Origin: Tropicimonas sp. IMCC34011
GTDB taxonomy: Bacteria > Pseudomonadota > Alphaproteobacteria > Rhodobacterales > Rhodobacteraceae
NCBI RefSeq assembly: GCF_003390865.1
Contig: NZ_QMEJ01000004.1
Coordinates: 372,001 to 436,000, forward strand
Length of the DNA: 64,000 nt
Direction of reading: 5' to 3'
Positions 26,663 to 34,661 of this stretch are shown here, piece after piece. The notes under the pieces are model-generated. The model saw nothing but the letters and a program-made list of their open reading frames with translations. It made no database searches and was not told the origin of the DNA. Numbering within the stretch: the stretch's first letter is position 1; every line of letters begins with the position of its first letter. The position numbers and the translations under genes were made by a program.

Positions 26663-27835
26663 ATGAAACATCTCGCAAAACGCATCACGGAGACGTCCCC
26701 CAAGTCCTTCGGCATGTTCGCCAAGGCGATGCAGACCGGCCGTGAGGATCTGATCCACCTCGAACTCGGCCGCCCCTCCGCGGACACGCCGGAGCACATC
26801 AAGGAGGCCACGATCGACGCGATCCGCCGCGGCGATGTGCACTATTCCGACCTTCAGGGCGTGCCGCACCTGCGCCGTGCGCTGGCCGAGAAGCTGTCCC
26901 GCAAGAACGATCTCGAGGTGACCCCCGACCGCATCCTCGTGACGAACGGCCTGACCCACGGCTCCTATGCCGGGATCATGGCGTTCCTCGATCCGGGCGA
27001 CGAGGCGATCCTGCTCGAGCCCTACTATCCGCAACACATCGGCAAGGTGGAGCTGGCGGGCGCGACCCCGGTGCTCGCCCAGCTCGACGCGTCGAAGAAC
27101 TACGCCATCGACCCCGAGGCCATCGAGGCGAAGATCACCGAGCGGACGAAGATGATCGTGCTGATCAACCCCTGCAATCCCACGGGCCGCGTCTATTCCC
27201 GCGAGGAGCTTCAGGCGCTTGCCGATATCGCGATCAAACATGACCTGATCGTCATGTCCGACGAGGTCTACGAGGATATCCTCTTCGACAAGGCCGAGCA
27301 CATCTCCATCGCCTCTCTGCCCGGCATGGACGAGCGGACGATCACGCTCTTCGCCTTCACCAAGAGCTACGCCATGGATGGCTGGCGCCTCGGCTATCTC
27401 GTGGCGCCCGAGGCCGCGATGAGCGCGCTTCTGAAGATCACCACGAACGACTGCACCCACGTGAACACCTTCATTCAGGAGGGTGCGCTCGCTGCGGTGA
27501 CGGGCGATCCCGACGTCCTTCAGGGCCTGATCGACGAAGATGCCGAGAAGCGTCAGCGCGTGGTCTCCCGCCTGAACCAGATGCCGGGGATCACCTGCCC
27601 CTGGCCCGAAGGCACGATCTACGCCTTCGCCGACATCAGCGGCACCGGCTTCACCTCGCAGGACTTCGCCGACAAGCTTCTCGAGGAAGCGGGCGTCGTC
27701 GTCGAGGCGGGCAGCTTCTACGGCGCCGCCGGCGAAGGCCGCATCCGCGTGTGCTTCGGATCCGCCTCGATCGAGGACATCGACCTCGCGATGGACCGTA
27801 TCCAGGCCATGGTGAGCGACCGCGCCCCGGCGTGA
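26663..27835 (+). CDS. Class I/II pyridoxal-phosphate aminotransferase
   Basis: 390 residues of fold type I. Signs: ILVTNGLTHGSYAGIMAF (cofactor phosphate loop region), LINPCNPTGRVYSREEL (the N-P-x-x-P-T-G loop), MSDEVYEDILF with the Asp that contacts the pyridine N, and the Schiff-base Lys in FAFTKSYAMDGWRLGY with the Arg that binds substrate carboxylate at the C-terminus. Substrates could be aromatic or branched amino acids; kynurenine or tryptophan aminotransferase would fit the setting, giving indolepyruvate for IorAB, but this is inference. It is the last gene of the rightward operon and is followed by a terminator. Confidence 0.88.
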   Translation: MKHLAKRITETSPKSFGMFAKAMQTGREDLIHLELGRPSADTPEHIKEATIDAIRRGDVHYSDLQGVPHLRRALAEKLSRKNDLEVTPDRILVTNGLTHGSYAGIMAFLDPGDEAILLEPYYPQHIGKVELAGATPVLAQLDASKNYAIDPEAIEAKITERTKMIVLINPCNPTGRVYSREELQALADIAIKHDLIVMSDEVYEDILFDKAEHISIASLPGMDERTITLFAFTKSYAMDGWRLGYLVAPEAAMSALLKITTNDCTHVNTFIQEGALAAVTGDPDVLQGLIDEDAEKRQRVVSRLNQMPGITCPWPEGTIYAFADISGTGFTSQDFADKLLEEAGVVVEAGSFYGAAGEGRIRVCFGSASIEDIDLAMDRIQAMVSDRAPA

Positions 27836-27842
27836 TGACAAG

Positions 27843-27875
27843 CCTGCGTCCGGCGCTTTTGGTGCCGGACGCAGG
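27843..27875. terminator. 14-bp stem terminator between convergent genes
   Basis: CCTGCGTCCGGCGC and GTGCCGGACGCAGG form a stem of 13 Watson-Crick pairs and one G-T pair around TTTTG, just after the aminotransferase stop and before the end of the convergent Lrp gene. Confidence 0.7.
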
Positions 27876-27927
27876 ATCTCCCGGGGGCATCTTCCCCCCT
27901 TCCCGCGTCCGATCCCTGCCGGGCGCC

Positions 27928-28386
27928 TCACGGCATCGACGCGGCCCCGGCGATCGACTGTCGCGCCTTCACGACCCGCGTGACCACGGACGTCTTCGTA
28001 CGGCGCACGCCGGGCAGGCGGACGATCTGCTTTCGGATCAGACGGTCGAGGTCATCCATGTCCCGCGCGAGGACCTGAAGGATGTAATCGGCCTCCCCCG
28101 TCGTCGCGACGCAGTGATAGATCGCGGGCAACCGGCGCACTGCCACCTCGAACGCCTCCGCATCCTCCGGCGCAAGCGACAGCTCCACCAGCGCGAGGAT
28201 CTCGAAGCCGAGCGCGCGGGAGGACAGGCGCGCGGCGTATCCCTCGATCACGCCTGCCTCCTCCATCGCCTTGATCCGTTTCCAGACCGGCGTCTTGGAC
28301 AGCCCCTCGCGCTCGGCCAGCTCCGCGTAGGAGAGGCGGGCATTGTCTTCGAGCGCCGCGAGAAGGGCGAGGTCGAGGCGATCCAT
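27928..28386 (-). CDS. Lrp/AsnC-family transcriptional regulator
   Basis: 152 residues: an N-terminal helix-turn-helix (LDLALLAALEDNARLSYAELAEREGLSKTPVWKRIKAMEEAGVI in outline) and a C-terminal RAM effector domain with VATTGEADYILQVLARDMDDLDRLI. The ATG at 28386 has GGGAG five bases before it; a second ATG at 28398 is less likely. Lrp/AsnC proteins sense amino acids. It is divergent from the tryptophan-dioxygenase-like gene with a 141-bp gap, the usual layout for a local activator or repressor of amino-acid catabolism. Confidence 0.9.
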   Translation of the reverse strand: MDRLDLALLAALEDNARLSYAELAEREGLSKTPVWKRIKAMEEAGVIEGYAARLSSRALGFEILALVELSLAPEDAEAFEVAVRRLPAIYHCVATTGEADYILQVLARDMDDLDRLIRKQIVRLPGVRRTKTSVVTRVVKARQSIAGAASMP

Positions 28387-28527
28387 TCGTTCTCCCATGC
28401 TACAGCATACCGCGTTGATCGTTCTCCATCTTAACCCCTTCGGCACCGATTGAGAACAATGGCATCGGCGTTCTGGAACACGATGGGCGAAATTGACCAA
28501 AAGCGAACAGGCAGGAGAGACCGACCC

Positions 28528-29274
28528 ATGGACCGCGAACGCTACCACCGCATGATCGAAGAGCCCCAGATGCTGGATTACGGCGTCTACCTGAACGTCG
28601 ATCAGCTCCTGACCGCGCAGAAGCCGCTGGCCGAAATGTGCAATCCCGACGAGCTGCAGTTCCAGATCGTTCACCAGGTCGAGGAGCTTTGGATGAAGCT
28701 CATGGCGTACACGCTGGTCGACGTCATGGACTACCTGCGCGAGGGCAACACCAACCGCGTCGTGACGCTGATGGGCCGCGTCCACCGCCTCATCCGGCTG
28801 ATGACGAACCAGCTCGAGGTTCTGGAGACGATGTCCCCCCGCGAGTACCAGGAGATCCGCCTGCAGCTCGGCAACGGCTCCGGCCAGGAAAGCCCCGGCT
28901 TCCAGACCCTCCTGCGGATGCCGAACGATCTCTGGGAGGCCTACAAGGCCACCTATCTCGACGGGAAGGGTCTGACCGTGGCGGAGGTCTATGACAGCAA
29001 GTACGACCACGGCGATTCCTACGTCGTCGGCGAGGCGCTGATCGAGTATGACGAGCTCTTCCAGAAGTTCCGCTCGGACCACATCCACCTCATCCACCGC
29101 TCCATCGGCCTCGGCTCCAAATCGCTGAAGGGCCGCCCGGTCGAGCTCTTGGAAAACGGCGCCCGCCACCGCTTCTTCCCCGAACTCTGGGACGTGCGCT
29201 GCGACATGACCGATTCCTGGGGCACGTCCTACGGCGTGGTGCGCGACGCGATCCACGACAAGGAAAAGGCCTGA
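28528..29274 (+). CDS. Tryptophan 2,3-dioxygenase-family haem protein, divergent
   Basis: 248 residues. Family markers are LDYGVYLNVDQLLTAQKPL, QFQIVHQVEELWMKLM with the distal-pocket His, VLETMSPREYQEIRLQLG, and a C-terminal helix RSDHIHLIHRSIGLGSKSLKG that carries the proximal haem His. Two departures from the classical enzyme are visible: an insertion in the SGFQS loop (here GSGQESPGFQ) and loss of the GTGGS substrate loop that follows the haem His in standard TDO. It may therefore use another indole substrate or do a different oxidation, as the TDO-like MarE does. The ATG at 28528 follows GGAGAG. Confidence 0.8.
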   Translation: MDRERYHRMIEEPQMLDYGVYLNVDQLLTAQKPLAEMCNPDELQFQIVHQVEELWMKLMAYTLVDVMDYLREGNTNRVVTLMGRVHRLIRLMTNQLEVLETMSPREYQEIRLQLGNGSGQESPGFQTLLRMPNDLWEAYKATYLDGKGLTVAEVYDSKYDHGDSYVVGEALIEYDELFQKFRSDHIHLIHRSIGLGSKSLKGRPVELLENGARHRFFPELWDVRCDMTDSWGTSYGVVRDAIHDKEKA

Positions 29275-29295
29275 TCCAGGGGGATCGAGAGCGAA

Positions 29296-29322
29296 GGGGC
29301 CCCGCCGCGACCGGCGGGCCCC
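29296..29322. terminator. GC-rich stem-loop after the TDO-like gene
   Basis: GGGGCCCCGCCG pairs with CGGCGGGCCCC, with one bulged C, about 20 bp after the stop. No long T run follows, so it may be a weak or factor-aided terminator. Confidence 0.45.
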
Positions 29323-29429
29323 ACCTGTCCTGCGCTTCGAAGCCAAATTTTTAGTGCGTTCCTCCCGGACCGGTACCGCCCCTTCCCGCATTGTGCGGTG
29401 AACGGAACACCGAACCCGGAGGATCACCC

Positions 29430-30245
29430 ATGGCCGAGCATATCGACGACATGCTGCCGCCCGCCGAATACATCACCGACGCCTACAAGGGCGCCGGCAA
29501 GCTGGAGGGCAAGCGCGTCCTCATCTCAGGCGGCGACAAGGGCATTGGCCGCGCGGCCGCCTTGCACATGGCCCGCGAGGGCGCAAAGGTCGCCATCATC
29601 TATCACACGGACGCCGAGGCCGCCGAAACGGCGCGGGCCGGCATCGAGGCCGAAGGCACCGAAGCGCTGGTGATCCAGGGCGACGTGGCGAGCCGGCCCG
29701 ATTGCGACGCCGCCGTGCAGGCGGTGGTGGACGCCTGGGGCGGGCTCGACGTGCTGGTGAACAATGCCGGCTTCCAGCAGCCCCGCGCCTCCCTCACCGA
29801 GATCTCGGACGAAGAGTGGCAGGACCACATGGCGGTGAACATGAACGGGATGTTCTACCTCTCCCGCGCCGCCCTGCCGCACCTCAAGGAGGGCGCGGCC
29901 ATCGTCAACACGACATCCATCAACGCCTTCGTCGGCAACAAGCACCTCGTCGCCTACACCACGACGAAGGGTGCGAACGTCGCCTTCACCCGCGCGCTCG
30001 CCAAACAGCTGATGGACAAGGGAATCCGCGTGAACGAGGTCGCCCCCGGCCCGGTCGTCACCGAGATCCAGAAGACCTTCAAGGGCTACGATGACGACAT
30101 CCTGAAGAACCTCGCCGCGCCCATCGGCCGGATCGGTCAGCCGCGCGAGCTCGGGCCCGCCTACGTCTTCCTCGCCTCGCAGGACAGCTCGTTCATCACC
30201 GGGCAGACGATCCACGTGAATGGCGGGATGATCTGCAACGGGTAG
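29430..30245 (+). CDS. SDR-family oxidoreductase, YghA/general-stress type
   Basis: 271 residues. It has the N-terminal extension typical of YghA/YhdF-like SDRs, then VLISGGDKGIGRAAALHMA as the cofactor motif (about residue 33), NNAGFQQP, the Ser in NTTSINAF, the YTTTKGA catalytic pair, and SSFITGQTIHVNGG at the end. Many members are induced by osmotic or general stress. The ATG at 29430 gives the family N-terminus. It has its own upstream region of about 155 bp after the terminator of the TDO-like gene, so it is probably separately transcribed. It is convergent with the kynureninase-like gene. Confidence 0.88.
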   Translation: MAEHIDDMLPPAEYITDAYKGAGKLEGKRVLISGGDKGIGRAAALHMAREGAKVAIIYHTDAEAAETARAGIEAEGTEALVIQGDVASRPDCDAAVQAVVDAWGGLDVLVNNAGFQQPRASLTEISDEEWQDHMAVNMNGMFYLSRAALPHLKEGAAIVNTTSINAFVGNKHLVAYTTTKGANVAFTRALAKQLMDKGIRVNEVAPGPVVTEIQKTFKGYDDDILKNLAAPIGRIGQPRELGPAYVFLASQDSSFITGQTIHVNGGMICNG

Positions 30246-30290
30246 GGTCGCACCGGCCCGAAGGGCCCGCATGTGTCGCCGAAAGACGGA

Positions 30291-30312
30291 GCGTCGGCCC
30301 TCGGGCCGGCGC
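30291..30312 (+). terminator. Terminator after the YghA-type SDR
   Basis: GCGTCGGCCC and GGGCCGGCGC form a ten-pair stem with one G-T pair around TC, followed on the plus strand by TCTTCTCGTT. It sits between two convergent genes and precedes the end of the kynureninase-like gene. Confidence 0.6.
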
Positions 30313-30333
30313 TCTTCTCGTTCGGGCGGAGCG

Positions 30334-31467
30334 TCAGACGGGCGCCGTCGCCCCCACCATTTCGGAGATCGCCGCGACCATCCGGTCGCATTCCTCGATC
30401 CCCGTGACCGTCCCGGGCGACAGCCGCAGGATCCTGCCGCGCATGTCCGTGTGCAATCCCATGGCACGGAGCGTTTCGACGGCCGCCCCCGGCTCCAGCT
30501 CCGCGGGCATCTGCACCATCAGGCTGCCACCCCGCTCGGCCGCGTCCTCGGGGGACGCAAGCGGAAGGCCCGCCGCGCGAACGCCCTCCGCCAACCGGGA
30601 GACCTTGGCGGCGTTGTCTCGGGCGATGTCCGCGACGCCCCGGTCCAGCACGTAGGCAAGCCCCGGCAGGCAGCCGACGGCAGGCAGGACGTTCGGGGTG
30701 CCATTGCCGAAGCGCCGAGCATCCGGGGCGAAGGAAAAGGCATCGAGGTCCCAGGAGAACGGGTTGTCCTGACTGAACCAGCCGCGGAACTCGGGCGTGG
30801 TCTCGGCGATGAGGTCCGGCGTCGCGTGCAGCACGCCCGCACCGCTGACGCCGCAGAGCCACTTGAGGGACGAGCCGACGGTGAAGTCCGCGCCGATGTC
30901 GGAGACGTCGTAGGGCGCGATGCCGACGCCTTGAGTCACGTCGACCCCGACGAGGCTTCCCATCTCGTGGCCATGCGCCACGAGCGCCTTCACGTCGCTC
31001 TTGTGCGAGGACGTCGATGTGACCCAGGTCAGGAGCGCAAGCCGCACGTTCTTGTCCCATGCCGCCAGCATCTGCGCGTCCGAGACCCAGGGCTCGCCCG
31101 CAGCAGGCTCCACCGTCACAAGCTCACCGCCCGCGCGGGACACAACTTCGGCGAGGAGGAAATGCAGGGACGGAAAGCAATCCTTCGCGATCAGGACCTT
31201 GCCACCCTTCAGCCGCGCCTCGGGCAGGCCGCGGATCAGGGTGTAGAGCGCGGCCGTCACGCTTTCCGCCTGCGCCAGCGTTCCAGGCGCCGCGCCGATG
31301 ATCTTCGCCCACGCGGACAGGAACTCGCCCTGTTTTTCCAAAGCGTAGCCCCACTGCCCGTCATCGGTCGCGGACCATCGGGAGGAGAACGCGGACAGCT
31401 GCGCACTCAGCGCGGCGTCCTTGCCGGGAAAGGTGCCGATTGAATGATAGAGAAAGTAACCGGACAC
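30334..31467 (-). CDS. Kynureninase-like PLP-dependent enzyme (class V fold)
   Basis: 377 residues of the aminotransferase-V/kynureninase fold. DVTQGVGIAPYDV (the Asp and Gln region near the cofactor), GADFTVGSSLKWLCGVSGAG with the Schiff-base Lys, and FSQDNPFSWDLDAFSFAPDARRFGNGT near the active site parallel kynureninase (compare DLAHSAG..., KYLNGGPG). Kynureninase is usually 410-430 residues, so this is short, and the substitutions around the Lys mean the substrate may be another aromatic amino acid or a cysteine-like compound. It is 23 bp downstream of the aldo/keto reductase gene in one operon. With the TDO-like gene nearby, a role on kynurenine-type substrates is plausible. Confidence 0.72.
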   Translation of the reverse strand: MSGYFLYHSIGTFPGKDAALSAQLSAFSSRWSATDDGQWGYALEKQGEFLSAWAKIIGAAPGTLAQAESVTAALYTLIRGLPEARLKGGKVLIAKDCFPSLHFLLAEVVSRAGGELVTVEPAAGEPWVSDAQMLAAWDKNVRLALLTWVTSTSSHKSDVKALVAHGHEMGSLVGVDVTQGVGIAPYDVSDIGADFTVGSSLKWLCGVSGAGVLHATPDLIAETTPEFRGWFSQDNPFSWDLDAFSFAPDARRFGNGTPNVLPAVGCLPGLAYVLDRGVADIARDNAAKVSRLAEGVRAAGLPLASPEDAAERGGSLMVQMPAELEPGAAVETLRAMGLHTDMRGRILRLSPGTVTGIEECDRMVAAISEMVGATAPV

Positions 31468-31490
31468 GTCGGGTCTCCCGGGGCTTTGGA

Positions 31491-32543
31491 TCAGGCGTCG
31501 TTGAGGTTGTATTTCATGATCCTGCCGTGGCGGCCATGCCGATCCCGCTCGACGTCGTAGACATCGCCATCGACCACGGGATGCGCATCGATGGCAGCGT
31601 GGATCCGCGTCAGCTCATCGTCGTCCAGGTCGAAGTCGAAGAGCGCGGCATGCTTGCCCAGATGCCCGCCATGACGGACGCCGACGATTGCGCCAGCAAC
31701 CTGCGGCTCGGCCAGGATCGCACGGATCGCGACCGAGGCGATGTCCACCCCATGCCTGTCCGCGATGCCGCGCAGGAGCTGCAGCAGGGACTGGAACACA
31801 TCCCAGCCGCCGATATCGTCGATGATCAGCTTGTACTTGGTGAGGGAGCGGTTCTCGAGCTCCCCGGTCGGCTCGGGCGCCCCGAGCCATTTGTCGGACA
31901 GGAAGCCGCCGGCAACCGTGCCGTAGGCGAGGATGGCGATGCCGTTCTGCGCGCAGAACTCCGTCATCCGCTTGGTGGGTCGGCGGTCGATCAGTGAATA
32001 CTGCATCTGGATGGAGGCGGGGCGGTACCCGCTCTCCAGCAGCTCACTCATCGCGTCGGTGCTGAAATTGGTGGTGCCAAGGAGGTCGATCTTGCCCTCG
32101 CGCTGGAACTCGCTCAGCCAGCCGGCCACCTCGACGTAGCGGGGAACTTCGAGGTTCCACCAGTGAAACTGCACGAGGTCCAGCCGCTCGGCGTCGAGCC
32201 GGCGAAGCGAGCGATCCACCGTTTCCTGCACCTCGGCCTTGGTAATCGTGTCGAGCTTGTCGAGATCCGGCACGCACTTGGTGTGGACCTTCAGGCGATC
32301 CAGAAGGTCCGTCCGGCCATTGGCCTTGCAGTCCTTGCGGAACGTGCCGATCAGCTCCTCGACGCCGGTATAGATGTCCGCGCAGTCAAAGGTGGTGATG
32401 CCCGCCTCCATGTAATCCCGCATCTCCTGAACGGCGCGATCCCGGTCGATCTGTCCGTGTCCGCCGGCGAGGTGCCACCCTCCCTTGAGGATACGGCTGA
32501 TCTCGTAGCCCTCCGCGAGGTTCGTCCTGTGCACGTCGCTCAT
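31491..32543 (-). CDS. Aldo/keto reductase
   Basis: 350 residues of the AKR TIM barrel: GITTFDCADIYTGVEELIG (catalytic Asp and Tyr), KVHTKCVPDL (Lys), VQFHWWN (His), and LLGTTNFSTDAM. An NADPH-dependent carbonyl reductase is expected. The family usually has about 320 residues; the tail here is longer and polar. The ATG at 32543 has GGAGAC upstream; an ATG at 32582 would add a basic peptide and overlap the operator. It starts 42 bp from the TTTGATA/TATCAAA palindrome and is divergent from the hydantoinase genes, so both are likely under that control site. Confidence 0.88.
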   Translation of the reverse strand: MSDVHRTNLAEGYEISRILKGGWHLAGGHGQIDRDRAVQEMRDYMEAGITTFDCADIYTGVEELIGTFRKDCKANGRTDLLDRLKVHTKCVPDLDKLDTITKAEVQETVDRSLRRLDAERLDLVQFHWWNLEVPRYVEVAGWLSEFQREGKIDLLGTTNFSTDAMSELLESGYRPASIQMQYSLIDRRPTKRMTEFCAQNGIAILAYGTVAGGFLSDKWLGAPEPTGELENRSLTKYKLIIDDIGGWDVFQSLLQLLRGIADRHGVDIASVAIRAILAEPQVAGAIVGVRHGGHLGKHAALFDFDLDDDELTRIHAAIDAHPVVDGDVYDVERDRHGRHGRIMKYNLNDA

Positions 32544-32585
32544 TTGCTGTCTCCGGCGGTCTCTGCTCTTGTCCGGTTTCATATT

Positions 32586-32602
32586 TTTGATATCGTATCA
32601 AA
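32586..32602. promoter_or_regulatory. Perfect palindrome TTTGATA-TCG-TATCAAA
   Basis: Seven-base arms are exactly complementary around TCG. It lies in the 105-bp divergent promoter between the aldo/keto reductase (minus) and hydantoinase B (plus). Related sites occur at 46560-46576 (14 of 17 positions) and as partial copies at 23261 and 38498. Arm symmetry, spacing and the presence of two FadR-type regulators fit a GntR operator. Confidence 0.65.
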
Positions 32603-32648
32603 TGTCAACGAAAAGCCGCCCGGTCGAGATATCCATGAGGATGCGCGC

Positions 32649-34661
32649 ATGACCCTGAACAGCTTCGACCTCGAGATCCTCCGCCACAAAACGGTCGCCG
32701 CGGCCGAGGAGATGGGACTGACCCTGCTCCGCTCCGCCCGGACGATCTACGTCCGCGAGGTTGCGGACTTCGCCACCGCGCTGGTCGGGCTGGACGGCAA
32801 ACCCTTCGCCTACCCCTCCGATCTCGGCCTGTCCGCCTTCGTCGATCTGGACCTGAAGGCGACGCTGGAGCGGACTGGCCCGCTGAGGGAGGGGGACGTG
32901 ATCCTGTCGAACCTTCCCTATGCCAACGGCGGCCTCTCCACCCACCTGCCGGACCTCCAGCTCGTCCGCCCGATCTTCGTGGGCGGCGAACTCATCGCCT
33001 ACGGATGGGCGATGGCGCACACGTCGGACATCGGCGGCGGCGTGCCCTCCTCCATCTCCCCGCGGTTCTCGGACGTCTACCAGGAAGGCCTGCAGCTGCC
33101 CCCGGTGCGGCTGATGAAGGAGGGCCGGATGGACGAGGACCTCCTCTCCATCTACCTCGCCAACTGCCGCTCGCCGGAGACCAACCTCGGCGACGTGCGG
33201 GCCATGATCGGCGCTCTGGAGGCCGGCGGCCGTCGCCTGACCGAGATCGCCGGCTCGCACGGGACGGAGGCGATCCTCTCCTTCCAGACCGCGCTTCGCG
33301 AGTATGCCGCCGAGAAGGCGAAGGCAGTGCTGCGGCAGATCCCGAACGGCAGCTACGATTTCCGGGACTACCTCGACCATGACTTCGTCTCGAATGTCCC
33401 CCTGCGCCTGAAACTGCGCCTCACCGCAAAGGACGGTACGGTCGACCTCGATTTTGCAGGGACCGATCCACAGGTCGCCTCCGCGTTCAACCTGCCGACG
33501 GCGGGAGAGCGGCATCCCTACCTGACCTTGCGCCTTCTTCAGTTGATCGGAACGGCGGACAAGACGGTGCCGATGAACCACGGAGCGCTCTCCAGCGTCA
33601 CCACGCAGACGCCGCCCGGCAGTATCGTGAACCCCGATTATCCCGCCGCATGCGGCGTACGTCACGCCGTCATGCTGCGGCTGATGGATCTCGTCTCGGG
33701 GGCCCTGCTGACCGCCTGCCCCGGCATCGTGCCGGCCGCCGGCGGTGGAACGGTCCTCCCCGTCGTTCTGGCGGAAACGGATGCGACCACCGGCCGCCGG
33801 AAATCCGCGGTCATCCAGTCGATCATCGCCGGCGGAGGCGCGCGTGAGGGAGGCGACGGCGTGGACGGGCGCGAGAGCGGCATGTCCAACACCCGCAACT
33901 CTCCCATCGAAACGACTGAAGACGCCGCCCCCGTCCGTGTCGAGCTCTACGGTCTGCGTCCGGACAGCGGCGGGCCGGGACGGTTCCGCGGGGGGCTCGG
34001 CCTCGTCTATCGCATCCGGATGCTGAAGCCGGACCTCGCCATCCTCGCCCGCGGCCTCGAGCGCTTCCGCTTCGCACCATGGGGCGCCGCCGGAGGACGG
34101 TCAGCCCCGCCCTGCCGCGTGATCCTGAACGAAGGCACCGACCGGGAGCGGGACATCACCCGCATCGACATTCTCCCCGTCGCCGAGGGCGACACGTTGA
34201 CCTTCATGACGCCGGGCGGCGGCGGTTACGGCGATCCCTTCGCGCGCGATCCCGAGGCCGTGCGCCGGGACGTTGCCCGCGGCTTCGTCTCCGCCGCCTC
34301 GGCCGAGCAGGATTACGGCGTGATCCTGACGGCGGCGGGCGATGTGGACGTGGACGCCACCGAGACCGCCCGCGCCGACGCGTTCGACCGGGCGCATACC
34401 GGCTTCGACTTCGGCCCCGAGAGGAAACTCTGGGAGAGCGTGATGGACGACGCGACCGCGACGCGCCTCAACGCCGCCCTCGGCCACCTCCCTGCCAGCG
34501 CCCGCACCACGCGCCGCCGCCTGATCCTGGAAGCCGCGATCCCCGCTCTTGCGGGCGACACCCTTTCTCTCGCGGACAGTCTTCGCGATCCCGGAGCCGT
34601 CCGGTCGCTCCTCCTCCCGCTGATCGAAAACCTAGAAGCCGAACACGGAGCCGCAGCATGA
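32649..34661 (+). CDS. Hydantoinase B/oxoprolinase family subunit (HyuB-type)
   Basis: 670 residues. Starts with MTLNSFDLEILRHKTVAAAEEMG, the near-universal opening of HyuB proteins, followed by FVDLDLKATLERTGPLREGDVIL and, in the middle, HPYLTLRLLQLIG and a GGGAREGGDGVDG loop, with PGGGGYGDPFARDP near the end. With HyuA it forms an ATP-dependent amidohydrolase of the N-methylhydantoinase, 5-oxoprolinase, acetophenone carboxylase or oxindole-lactamase group. The ATG at 32649 is 47 bp beyond the operator-like palindrome. Its stop overlaps the hyuA start (ATGA). The B-then-A order is the reverse of most annotated pairs. Confidence 0.9.
   Translation: MTLNSFDLEILRHKTVAAAEEMGLTLLRSARTIYVREVADFATALVGLDGKPFAYPSDLGLSAFVDLDLKATLERTGPLREGDVILSNLPYANGGLSTHLPDLQLVRPIFVGGELIAYGWAMAHTSDIGGGVPSSISPRFSDVYQEGLQLPPVRLMKEGRMDEDLLSIYLANCRSPETNLGDVRAMIGALEAGGRRLTEIAGSHGTEAILSFQTALREYAAEKAKAVLRQIPNGSYDFRDYLDHDFVSNVPLRLKLRLTAKDGTVDLDFAGTDPQVASAFNLPTAGERHPYLTLRLLQLIGTADKTVPMNHGALSSVTTQTPPGSIVNPDYPAACGVRHAVMLRLMDLVSGALLTACPGIVPAAGGGTVLPVVLAETDATTGRRKSAVIQSIIAGGGAREGGDGVDGRESGMSNTRNSPIETTEDAAPVRVELYGLRPDSGGPGRFRGGLGLVYRIRMLKPDLAILARGLERFRFAPWGAAGGRSAPPCRVILNEGTDRERDITRIDILPVAEGDTLTFMTPGGGGYGDPFARDPEAVRRDVARGFVSAASAEQDYGVILTAAGDVDVDATETARADAFDRAHTGFDFGPERKLWESVMDDATATRLNAALGHLPASARTTRRRLILEAAIPALAGDTLSLADSLRDPGAVRSLLLPLIENLEAEHGAAA

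Noticed and set aside
25724-27931. Long minus-strand open frame opposite the Abhydrolase_10 and aminotransferase genes
   Set aside because: Antisense of two clear enzyme genes; its residue make-up is of shadow type and it has no start signal.
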